From: an uncultured Myxococcales bacterium
GTDB lineage: Bacteria; Myxococcota_A; UBA9042
Direction: 5' to 3'
DNA: 14,709 nucleotides
Assembly: GCA_937915965.1 (NCBI GenBank)
Contig: CALGHC010000766.1
Span: 1-14,709, forward strand
The stretch's first letter is position 1; every line of letters starts with the position of its first letter. The position numbers were made by a program, and so were the translations under genes. Under the pieces are notes generated by a model. It was not told the DNA's origin and did not search any database. It saw only the letters and a list, made by a program, of their open reading frames with translations. Shown here piece by piece: positions 6,481-14,709 of this stretch.

Positions 6481-7691
6481 TATGGCGACTCCGCGTCGGG
6501 TGCCTCGGTGGCTCCCAGGCGGCTCAACTCGGCGGTGTACGCTGCGACGCGGGTGAAGGTAGCCGCGCCGACGTGGCTCTCCAGCTTGGTCAACCACTCG
6601 CGGCCGATGTCGTCGAGCCCCTCGGGACTGTCGATCTGAACGATATAGCGCAGGTCACCGCGCTCATCGCGGCCGCCGCGACGAGGAATGCCGCGGCCAA
6701 CTATGCGAAGCTCCCGGCCGGCGGGCGTGCCAGGTGGGATCCGAAGCCACTCCAGCCCCTCCAGCGTGGGAACCCGGACGCGACAGCCATTGGCCGCCTG
6801 GGACCATAGCAGCGGAACCGCGCAGCGCAGATCGTCGCCCTCGGCCACAAGCAGCGGGTGTGGACGAACCTTCACCTCGACCACCAGATCGCCCGGAGGA
6901 CCGCCATCCAGGGACGCCTCGCCGCCGCCCAGCGCGCGCAAGATGCTGCCGCTGCGCGTCCGGGGAGGGACCTGAATCGGTCGCGTACGCTCGACCTCGA
7001 CGTCGGCGCTGCCTGCGCAGGTTGGGCAGGGCGCGAGCAGGACCGTACCGTCGCCCTCGCAGAATCCGCATCGTTGCAGATTGCGGCGAAGACCCATCCG
7101 GACCTGACCGCTGCCTGCACAGATGTGGCACGTTGGGTTGCGAGCGGGTTCGATGGTGCGCGCGCCATGGCAAGCGGTGCACCGGGTTCGCCAGGCTGCT
7201 GTGATCTCGATGCGCCCACCCAAGGTGGCGGTCGCGAAGTCCAGCTCGTCGCGGACCCTCAGGTCGCGTCCCCGCCGGCTGCGTGGCAGACGCTTGCGTC
7301 GATCTGCGATGCGGTTGACGACAGCGTCGAGCACGTCGAGCGCACGCTCGGCTCGCGGGTCGTCGACGAAGCGCAGTGGATCGCGAACGAGCAGCAGCCG
7401 GTCGTAGCGCGCTCGGCTCTCTTCTTCGCGCAGCTCCGCGTAGGCCGTTGCGATCAGCTTGAATCGCTCTGTCGCGGCCTCTGATCCGCCTTGCCGATCA
7501 GGATGGAAGACGCGCGAGAGACGTCTATAGTTCGATTTGAGCGCGTCCGCGTCCGCCTGGGGGGCGACGCCGAGCAGGCGATAGTGGTCTGGTTGGTAGC
7601 TTTGCACGTCGGCGCACGAAGACCGCTCGGGTGGCCGTTGGCGCCCTGAACAGCGCAGAGGACCGGCCGAACGCGACGCCGGGTCGGCCAC
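6480..7691 (-). CDS. dnaJ: DnaJ-type co-chaperone without Gly/Phe region
   Basis: An Hsp40 partner that stimulates DnaK ATPase and presents unfolded clients. In the 403-residue frame, the J domain spans about 36-98 with HPD at 63-65. Residues 103-143 form a charged linker (RRKRLPRSRRGRD) where classical DnaJ has a Gly/Phe-rich region. Substrate-binding domain I starts near 146 and is interrupted by the zinc centre, four CxxC pairs at 171/174, 188/191, 208/211 and 222/225, all intact. Domain II follows to about 355. Helix III/IV of the J domain looks normal, with YDRLL near 96. The start is uncertain: GTG at 7691, 10 bases after the dnaK stop, gives a 34-residue N-terminal extension; another GTG at 7607 would begin at MQSYQPDHYRLLG, close to the normal DnaJ start. 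Neither has a clear ribosome site. It is part of a dnaK-dnaJ-thiL operon. Confidence 0.92.
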   Translation of the reverse strand: MADPASRSAGPLRCSGRQRPPERSSCADVQSYQPDHYRLLGVAPQADADALKSNYRRLSRVFHPDRQGGSEAATERFKLIATAYAELREEESRARYDRLLLVRDPLRFVDDPRAERALDVLDAVVNRIADRRKRLPRSRRGRDLRVRDELDFATATLGGRIEITAAWRTRCTACHGARTIEPARNPTCHICAGSGQVRMGLRRNLQRCGFCEGDGTVLLAPCPTCAGSADVEVERTRPIQVPPRTRSGSILRALGGGEASLDGGPPGDLVVEVKVRPHPLLVAEGDDLRCAVPLLWSQAANGCRVRVPTLEGLEWLRIPPGTPAGRELRIVGRGIPRRGGRDERGDLRYIVQIDSPEGLDDIGREWLTKLESHVGAATFTRVAAYTAELSRLGATEAPDAESP

Positions 7692-7701
7692 AAGGTGGTC
7701 G

Positions 7702-9510
<1,809 letters not shown>

Positions 9511-9689
9511 GGTACATCCAGCCTCGTCGTCGCGGCGCGCTCACGTTGGTTCCGCTGCCGCGCACCGGCATGACAGTCGCCGATCGCTGCCGCGGCTCCC
9601 TGCCTGCAAAGCTCGTCGAGCAGTCTTGCTGACTCTCGACCCAGGTCACACGCTGGCCCAAGGCCATGTCGCGCAACCGCGAGTACTTG

Positions 9690-9729
9690 TGTCGCGCACC
9701 CAAGCCCGTTGTCGCGCACCCAAGCCCGT
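9690..9729. repeat. Perfect 20-bp tandem duplication upstream of dnaK
   Basis: The 20-base unit TGTCGCGCACCCAAGCCCGT occurs twice head to tail, at 9690-9709 and 9710-9729, without mismatch. A degenerate partial copy, TGTCGCGCAACCG, lies near 9667-9679. The duplication sits about 180-220 bases before the dnaK start. It could be a pair of regulator binding sites or a simple replication-slippage product. Confidence 0.85.
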
Positions 9730-9749
9730 AGCTTCGCAGCGATCGCCCC

Positions 9750-9810
9750 GCGGATCAACTTCCTGCGGTCGTTTCCTGCCAGGATTTCTCCCGCGAGGCG
9801 ATTGATCCGC
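9750..9810. repeat. Widely spaced 9-bp inverted repeat with inner dyad
   Basis: GCGGATCAA at 9750-9758 and TTGATCCGC at 9802-9810 are exact reverse complements separated by 43 bases. Between them, TCCTG-C-CAGGA (9774-9784) forms a compact dyad and TTCCTGC occurs twice (9760-9766, 9773-9779). The spacing would suit two DNA-bound dimers or an RNA stem, but chance cannot be excluded. Confidence 0.35.
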
Positions 9811-9855
9811 AATGATGGCTCGCTTGATGCGCGGCGAAACTGACTCGCGCTGACC

Positions 9856-12087
9856 TCAGCCGTTGTCGCTCTCCCGGGCGGCCGCGTCGTCTTCGGCGGC
9901 GGTCGCGTATCGGTAGCGGTACGGTCCGTAGCGGCGCTTGCCGCGGCCGTAGTAGTAGCCGTAGCCGGCGCCGCTGGTCGACGTGCGCGACAGGACGATG
10001 CCGAGCAGATTGGCGTTGACGCTGCGCAGCGAGCGGATCGCCGACGCGACTGATTCGCGCCGGCTCGCTTCGGCGTGCGCGACCAAGACCACGCCGTCGA
10101 CCTGGCTGGAGATAATCAGCGCGTCGCTGACAATCTCGACCGGAGGCGAATCGAAGATCACGTTCTCATAGTGCTCGCAGAGCACCTCCGCGATGTGGCG
10201 GAAGCGTTCGGTATGCAGGATCTCCGAGGTGTTGGGCGGCAACGGCCCGCACGCCAGCAGGTCGAGGCCTGGCACGTCCGTCTTGGAGATGTACTGCGTG
10301 ATCGAGCCGCCGTTGAGAATGTAGGTCGTCAGCCCGTGGCTGTTTGACTGCCCGAACACCTTGTGAAGACGGGGTTTGCGCAGGTCCGTGTCGACGAGAA
10401 TGCAGTTGCCGCTGGCGGAGGCGAGGGCGATCGCCAACGTCGTTGAGGTCGACGTCTTGCCTTCGCGTGGGTCGGCGCTGGTGACCACAAACGTGCGCAG
10501 GGGCTTCTCGGGGCGCATGAACAGCAGGTTGGTTCGCAGAGAGCGCGATGCCTCTGCCACCCGCGAGTTCGGCCGGAAGTGAGCGTAGAGGTCTAGCTTG
10601 CCCTCTGGGACCTCCGCGCCTTCGCTCGCGTCCGACGGCGAGAAAGTGGGGATGGCGCCCAGGTACGGCACCTTGAGGATCTGCTCGACGTCCTCGCGGC
10701 CCTTGATGGTGTTGTCGAGGATGTGTACGCCGACAGCGACGCTGGTGCCGATCAACAGCGACAGGATCAGGCCGATCGCCATGTTCAGGCGCACCTTCGG
10801 GCGCACAGGCACGCGCGGCGTCACCGCTTCGTCGAGGATGCGGATGTTGTTCACGCCGACCTGCGAGGTCAGGTCCGTCTCCGCGAGACGCTTGGCGACC
10901 TTCTCGTAGAGGGTTCGGTGATCGTCGCGCTGGGCCACGAGACGCTCGTGCTGGATGGACGCCATCCGCGTCTCCTGCTCTTCTCCCTCGGCGACCCCAA
11001 GCCGGGTCTGCAGGGCCCGCTCTTGCGCGATCGCCGAATTAAGTTCAACCGTTGCGGAAGTGTAAAGCGCGTTGAGATGCTTGCGGCCGGTGGCGAGCAC
11101 GTGACCGAGCTGCCGGTCGATGGTCTGGACCTTTGGGTGCTCATTGAGATAGGAACTCTCCAACTCCTTCTTGGCGATCGACAGCTCGAGGTAGCGGCTC
11201 TTGAGCTCGCCGAGCAGCCGGTTGTCCATCAAGGTCGGCGTGCCAGTCGCGAAGATATCGGAGTCGTTGCGGTACTTCCTGAGTTCCTTGACTCGCTCGC
11301 TCCCTGCGAATCGTCTGTCGACCGCCTGGCTGAGCTGGCGATGCAAAGTGAGAACCTGTTCGTTGGCCGCTTCCTGCCTGCTCTTGCTGAGGTTGTTGCG
11401 CATCTCGAAGTCGATCAGTTTCTGATCCGCCTCGTCCTTCTTGCGGGCCATCTCGTCGACGATCGCGCGCAAGTCGGCGTACGCGTCGCGAACGGCACGT
11501 CGCTTCTGCTCCAGGTTGCGATCCCGGTAGACCTCCGCCACCGCGTTGGCCAGGTCGCGCGCAACCTGCGGGTCCGTGTCCTCGATTGAGATCGTAGCGA
11601 TCATCGAGGCGTCGCTCAGGTCGACCTGCACCCGTCCGGCCAGCGCGCCGGCTGGGTCCGCCTGGGCGATAACCGCCTGCTCGTCTTCGGGTGAGAGTTG
11701 ACCCTCGGTCCGGTCGAGACCGAGGAAGTGCCGGTCGGTCGCGAGCCCCAGCCGATCAACGACCAACTGGGCGACGTCTCGCGATCGCATGATCTGGACC
11801 TGACTTTGGTAGTACTGCTGCGTGCCCCAGTAGCCGGTCGCGCCGAGGTCCACCACTTCGCTCACGCCCGCCAGAACACGCGGTGGCTGTTTGTCGATGA
11901 ACACCGACGCTGTCGCGCGGTACTCCTTGCGCTCGTGGCGGGTGACGATAATGGCCGCGCTCATCACCACGATAGCGGCGAAGATGAACCACCAGCGCCG
12001 CTGCGACAGGATCTTCAGGGTGTTGCGAGCGAGCTCGTCAGGCGTACTCGCCTCAGTTGCTCGGACATCGCGCAGGTCGCTTTGCAT
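9856..12087 (-). CDS. wzc: Wzc-type polysaccharide co-polymerase and tyrosine autokinase
   Basis: A 743-residue inner-membrane protein that sets polysaccharide chain length and couples export to cycles of tyrosine phosphorylation. A Wzz domain is bounded by membrane helices at 32-49 and 434-456, with a long periplasmic coiled coil (about 190-400) and a proline-containing segment before the second helix (PRVPVRP, 424-430). The cytoplasmic BY-kinase has ExxRxxR (512-518), Walker A ADPREGKTS (538-546), Walker A' ILVDTDLRKPR (563-573) and Walker B VIFDSPP (643-649). The tail holds eight tyrosines between 709 and 727, mixed with Arg, Lys and Gly, followed by an acidic end. The kinase and Wzz parts are fused, as in proteobacterial Wzc. 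The ATG at 12087 is required because a TGA lies in frame two codons upstream. It starts 41 bases after the OPX gene and is probably in the same operon. Confidence 0.95.
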   Translation of the reverse strand: MQSDLRDVRATEASTPDELARNTLKILSQRRWWFIFAAIVVMSAAIIVTRHERKEYRATASVFIDKQPPRVLAGVSEVVDLGATGYWGTQQYYQSQVQIMRSRDVAQLVVDRLGLATDRHFLGLDRTEGQLSPEDEQAVIAQADPAGALAGRVQVDLSDASMIATISIEDTDPQVARDLANAVAEVYRDRNLEQKRRAVRDAYADLRAIVDEMARKKDEADQKLIDFEMRNNLSKSRQEAANEQVLTLHRQLSQAVDRRFAGSERVKELRKYRNDSDIFATGTPTLMDNRLLGELKSRYLELSIAKKELESSYLNEHPKVQTIDRQLGHVLATGRKHLNALYTSATVELNSAIAQERALQTRLGVAEGEEQETRMASIQHERLVAQRDDHRTLYEKVAKRLAETDLTSQVGVNNIRILDEAVTPRVPVRPKVRLNMAIGLILSLLIGTSVAVGVHILDNTIKGREDVEQILKVPYLGAIPTFSPSDASEGAEVPEGKLDLYAHFRPNSRVAEASRSLRTNLLFMRPEKPLRTFVVTSADPREGKTSTSTTLAIALASASGNCILVDTDLRKPRLHKVFGQSNSHGLTTYILNGGSITQYISKTDVPGLDLLACGPLPPNTSEILHTERFRHIAEVLCEHYENVIFDSPPVEIVSDALIISSQVDGVVLVAHAEASRRESVASAIRSLRSVNANLLGIVLSRTSTSGAGYGYYYGRGKRRYGPYRYRYATAAEDDAAARESDNG

Positions 12088-12128
12088 GGTCGTTCAAGTT
12101 CCAGCCACGCGGCAGCGCGACCAGCCTC

Positions 12129-12737
12129 CTACAGCAATGACTCGGGAACGTACACAATATCTCCTGGCTGCAGGCGAAAGTTGCCCACAAGCCCCTGCAT
12201 GATCTTCTCCACCGGGATCGGAATTCGTCGCTCGCCCGCACCGTCGAGGCGAGTGACGATGGTGTGGTTCTTCTCCGCCATCGACTTGAACCCGCCCGCC
12301 AACGTGATCGCTTCCACGATCGTCATGTTGTTGCTGTACAAGAAGCGCCCAGGCTTGCTGACCTGACCCAATACAAAGACCTTCTTGGAGTTTACCTCGC
12401 GCAGTGACACGGTCACGTGGGGATTGCGCAGGTACGACTGGCTGAGGTTTTGCCGAATCAGCCGCGCGATCTGCTCCGCCTCAAGGCCCTCGACCGATAG
12501 CGTCCCAATCAAGGGAAAGTCTATGGTGCCCCCGGCGGAGACCACGAACGTCCCGCTGAGCTCTTTCTCGCGGTAGACCCATACATCGAACGAGTCACCC
12601 TGGCCGACGCCGACGGCCTGGATGGCGCCGCGGACGTCGTAGTTGGATGGGTCGTAGTTGCCCCCAGTCGTCGGGCCACACGCGGCGAGGGCGACGAAGG
12701 CGAACGCCGCGCCGGTGCGACAAAAACGTAATGCCAT
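12129..12737 (-). CDS. Short OPX (Wza-family) polysaccharide-export lipoprotein
   Basis: A periplasmic outer-membrane-associated component of polysaccharide export, 202 residues long. A lipoprotein signal with lipobox LAAC (Cys20) precedes a Poly_export domain (about 44-112: GVGQGDSFDVWVYRE, GTIDFPLIGTL, NPHVTVSL) and one SLBB domain (about 118-166: KVFVLGQVSKPGRF, AITLAGGF). It ends at LQPGDIVYVPESLL. E. coli Wza is about 380 residues, with further domains and a C-terminal amphipathic helix that makes the outer-membrane pore. These are absent here, so a partner pore is expected, and the preceding gene encodes a beta-barrel. The ATG at 12737 is chosen because the signal peptide begins there; an open extension to 12872 overlaps the barrel gene and would bury the signal. 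The ribosome site is weak. Confidence 0.93.
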   Translation of the reverse strand: MALRFCRTGAAFAFVALAACGPTTGGNYDPSNYDVRGAIQAVGVGQGDSFDVWVYREKELSGTFVVSAGGTIDFPLIGTLSVEGLEAEQIARLIRQNLSQSYLRNPHVTVSLREVNSKKVFVLGQVSKPGRFLYSNNMTIVEAITLAGGFKSMAEKNHTIVTRLDGAGERRIPIPVEKIMQGLVGNFRLQPGDIVYVPESLL

Positions 12738-12784
12738 GGATGCTCGGTCGAGGCACACGATCGCACCTGGCTTGCGGCATGATG

Positions 12785-12821
12785 GTGCCGCCCTAGTAGC
12801 CTGTCGTGCCGCCCTAGTAGC
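12785..12821. repeat. 16-bp direct repeat, 21-base period, duplicating a stop region
   Basis: GTGCCGCCCTAGTAGC occurs at 12785-12800 and again at 12806-12821. The second copy contains the final Tyr codon and TAG stop of the beta-barrel gene. Because the period is 21 bases, the first copy places a second TAC-TAG in the same frame seven codons further on. Confidence 0.88.
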
Positions 12822-14181
12822 GCAAGGTAACGCCAGCCTGGATTTCGTGAGCTGTGTAGGCACCGACGTCAAGCACGCTTGCGTCGACCGCCGTCACCTT
12901 GAAGCTGGTGAACACGCCACGTACGCGGTAGCCCACCTGTACGCTCACCAGACGCGCCAACTCAAAGTTTGCGTCCAAGCCGGCATCGAGCGTGTAGTCC
13001 TTGCGGTTCGCCTGGCTGATGCTACCGAACACGGGCAGGCCGGTCGCGCCCGTCTCAACGGGATTGTAGAGGCCGTAAACGCCATAGCCGAATCCGCCGT
13101 GCGCGGTCACGTCGAGGATCTGACCGAAGCGTTGACTGAGCTTCAGCGTACCCCGGTGGAACTCAACGTAGTTGCCGTAGAAGGCGTCGGCGAAGTCGTG
13201 CGTGTACTGCAGGTGTAGCAGGGTCGACTGGCTCGCCTTGTAGCCCAGGCCCACCGCGGCCACGAAACCGTTGAAGCTGTCTCGCTCGTCATGCAGCGAC
13301 ATGCCCCAGCCGCCTGTCACGCGCAGGGTCACGAGCTTGGTGAGCGCGCCGACCAGGCCGGCCTGTACCCGCCAGGGCTTCGAGTCAGCGGTGAGCTGAA
13401 GAGTGTTGGCGTTCGCGTAGGAGCGGAAGTCCCAGGTCGCGTCGAGGATCGCCGCGGTCTTCGGCAGGAAGCGCCACGCTGCGGCGAGCTTCGTCTTGAT
13501 CGTGTCGGTGTCGCCCAGCCGGTACTCGGAGAACCGGTCGACGGCGTACGAGCCAGCGAGGGTCAGCTCGAAGGGCCGGCGGCTCGGGATGTCGCCCGGG
13601 TGGAATGACACCCGGGCGCCGATGTTGTTTGCGTTGCGGTTGAGGGTCTGCAACGTCTCCCAGTTGTTCGCCCGCAGGTCACGGCTAAACGTGTCAAAGA
13701 CGGTGAACGAGATCGCCCGCCGCGCCGCGAAGCTCACGCTCAAGGCAGCGACGCCGCCGATGTTGTTGAGATTGGTCAGCGCCGCGTCGTCGGAGACGTA
13801 GATCCGGATGTCGCCCGTCGCGTCGAAGTTGAACTGGGTCTCCGCCTCCACGCCGTTCGTCAGCCCCAACTTCGGGGCGAAACGCAGCGAAGTCGCCGAG
13901 ACAGGGTCGTTGCCGTTCTCTTCTTCATTGCCGTTGAACACGTTGGTGTCGTGGTGGCCAGAGAGAGAGATGCTGGGCACGAGCAAGAAATCGCCGCTGC
14001 GAAGACCGCGGTCTTGTCGCAACGACGGCAACTGCATCTCGGAGGTCTGTGCGATCGCGGCCGCGGGCACCAGGCACGCAGCGATCGTCAAACCAACGGC
14101 GAGACTCGCGCCGAAGAACTTTGGGCTGTGGTGGGGCGTGGTTTGGCCGCCACCTGCCATGTTTCGCAGGGAATCATTCAT
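12814..14181 (-). CDS. Outer-membrane beta-barrel, probable polysaccharide secretion porin
   Basis: A 455-residue precursor with a signal peptide: a long polar start, a hydrophobic core at about 22-41, and likely cleavage after AIA (residue 44). The mature part consists of alternating amphipathic beta strands separated by short polar loops and ends in VTLRY, with the terminal aromatic residue typical of BAM substrates. SGHHDTNVFNG near 74-84 resembles the DxNVF start of the BBP2_2-type porin family found in exopolysaccharide clusters. A very polar Asn/Glu loop follows at 84-92. It lies directly before the short OPX gene, so I infer that it provides the outer-membrane passage for the polymer, like the Wzp barrels reported for Myxococcus. 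It starts 11 bases after the preceding gene. I did not count strands reliably. The barrel call is firm; the transport role is contextual. Confidence 0.85.
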   Translation of the reverse strand: MNDSLRNMAGGGQTTPHHSPKFFGASLAVGLTIAACLVPAAAIAQTSEMQLPSLRQDRGLRSGDFLLVPSISLSGHHDTNVFNGNEEENGNDPVSATSLRFAPKLGLTNGVEAETQFNFDATGDIRIYVSDDAALTNLNNIGGVAALSVSFAARRAISFTVFDTFSRDLRANNWETLQTLNRNANNIGARVSFHPGDIPSRRPFELTLAGSYAVDRFSEYRLGDTDTIKTKLAAAWRFLPKTAAILDATWDFRSYANANTLQLTADSKPWRVQAGLVGALTKLVTLRVTGGWGMSLHDERDSFNGFVAAVGLGYKASQSTLLHLQYTHDFADAFYGNYVEFHRGTLKLSQRFGQILDVTAHGGFGYGVYGLYNPVETGATGLPVFGSISQANRKDYTLDAGLDANFELARLVSVQVGYRVRGVFTSFKVTAVDASVLDVGAYTAHEIQAGVTLRY

Positions 14182-14192
14182 GTGCTAGGCGC

Positions 14193-14709
14193 TCAGTTCT
14201 CGTTGTCGGCCTTGAAGAAGGGGCTCATCGACGGCGGAGTCTCAAGACTCGCGTTCAGGTCGCTGAGTCCCTCGGTCGGGTTGATATTCGGGATGCCCGG
14301 GTCGATCTCTTTCTCGATGTACGGGCGGCCATCGATCGGGTCGCCTGTATCCGGTCCTCCGCAACCTTGTAGCTGGCCGTTGAGCTCTTCGGTCTTGTTG
14401 AAGGCGATTGAAACCTTGACGAATTCATGCTCGACGCCGTCTGGGTCCTTGCGAGCGGCGGCTTCCTGCATGGCGAGGTAGTTGCCGTCGGCGAGGCGCA
14501 GCAGACCTTTGATGGCGGTCAGCGCGTCGTTGACGCAGTTGACGCGGCCTACGTTTTGCTGCTTGCGCGCCTCTTCCAGCTCGGCGAAACCGTCCGAGAC
14601 CATCTTCTGCATACGGTCGGTGTACTGCTTGCCCTGGCTCATCATCCGCGGGATGTCGTCGACCGTCGCTTTGGCGTCGCCGTCCTTGGCCCCAACCGCG
14701 GCAGCCACC
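14193..14709 (-). CDS. Partial gene of unknown function, open at the right edge
   Basis: The frame is open to the window edge, so the true N-terminus is missing; the GTG at 14708 is probably internal. The 171 visible residues form a largely helical, charged region (about 17-112) containing RVNCVNDALTAIKGLLRLADG, then a Cys (116) in QGCGGPD and a Pro/Gly/Asp-rich tail to the stop. The two cysteines (58 and 116) could pair in the periplasm. I do not recognise the family. Its stop lies 11 bases before the beta-barrel start, which indicates one operon and suggests an accessory role in polysaccharide export. Whether it carries a signal peptide cannot be seen here. Confidence 0.75.
   Translation of the reverse strand, partial: VAAAVGAKDGDAKATVDDIPRMMSQGKQYTDRMQKMVSDGFAELEEARKQQNVGRVNCVNDALTAIKGLLRLADGNYLAMQEAAARKDPDGVEHEFVKVSIAFNKTEELNGQLQGCGGPDTGDPIDGRPYIEKEIDPGIPNINPTEGLSDLNASLETPPSMSPFFKADNEN

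Larger units (their letters stand above)
9511..9855. other. Non-coding gap between the wzc-type gene and dnaK
   Basis: This 345-base stretch must carry any dnaK promoter. I find no CIRCE element (TTAGCACTC/GAGTGCTAA) and no convincing sigma-32, sigma-54 or sigma-70 pair. It does hold a 20-bp tandem duplication (9690-9729), a widely spaced 9-bp inverted repeat (9750-9758 and 9802-9810) and a small dyad TCCTG-C-CAGGA (9774-9784). One minus-strand frame is open across the gap and into dnaK, but its product resembles no family I know and it has no supporting start site. Confidence 0.6.

Noticed and set aside
6481..6597. Upstream extension of thiL
   Set aside because: The extra 39 residues are the dnaJ 3' end read in another frame. 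The ThiL N-terminal motif starts just after the ATG at 6480.
9511..9855. CIRCE/HrcA operator or sigma-32 promoter before dnaK
   Set aside because: I searched by eye on both strands and found neither TTAGCACTC/GAGTGCTAA nor a convincing CTTGAA-type -35 with a matching -10.
12125..12130. AGGAGG overlapping the OPX stop codon
   Set aside because: It lies 37 bases before the wzc start, too far for a ribosome site, and no ATG, GTG or TTG sits at a suitable distance.
12738..12872. Upstream extension of the OPX gene
   Set aside because: It would place 45 residues before a clear lipoprotein signal and overlap the beta-barrel gene.

Overview
The window is about two-thirds G+C, gene-dense, and every gene I can support is read on the minus strand, so transcription runs from high to low coordinates. 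The gene content suggests a Gram-negative bacterium making a secreted polysaccharide. The best taxonomic guess is Myxococcota or a related former deltaproteobacterial lineage. That rests on the pairing of a short polysaccharide-export lipoprotein with a separate outer-membrane beta-barrel and a Wzc-type kinase, as known from Myxococcus. No rRNA or marker gene is present, so this is inference.

From right to left there are three blocks. (1) 14709-9856 is a polysaccharide-export module: a secreted-looking protein of unknown function cut by the window edge, an outer-membrane beta-barrel, a short OPX (Wza-family) lipoprotein without its own membrane-spanning part, and a full-length Wzc-type chain-length regulator and tyrosine kinase with a Tyr/Arg-rich tail. 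Together they look like a trans-envelope conduit: kinase/co-polymerase in the inner membrane, OPX in the periplasm, barrel in the outer membrane. (2) After a 345-base non-coding gap carrying a 20-bp tandem duplication comes a chaperone operon, dnaK-dnaJ-thiL (9510-5437). The DnaK lacks the usual C-terminal tail and the DnaJ lacks the Gly/Phe region. thiL overlaps dnaJ by one base.

(3) 5286-711 is a tightly coupled three-gene unit, both junctions being ATGA overlaps: a small protein with a Tat-like signal, a membrane-anchored von Willebrand A-domain protein whose metal-binding motif is degenerate, and an 823-residue peptidoglycan hydrolase. The hydrolase joins an Amidase_2 domain to a divergent M23-like domain and has no signal peptide. 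This unit is the least familiar part of the window and the best candidate for an undescribed system. It is followed by coaD (620-60), whose last codons and stop lie inside a 13-bp tandem repeat array that runs to the left edge. Each full repeat unit carries a stop triplet, and the 13-base period puts the stops in successive frames.

No rRNA, tRNA, CRISPR array, insertion sequence or phage integrase was seen.
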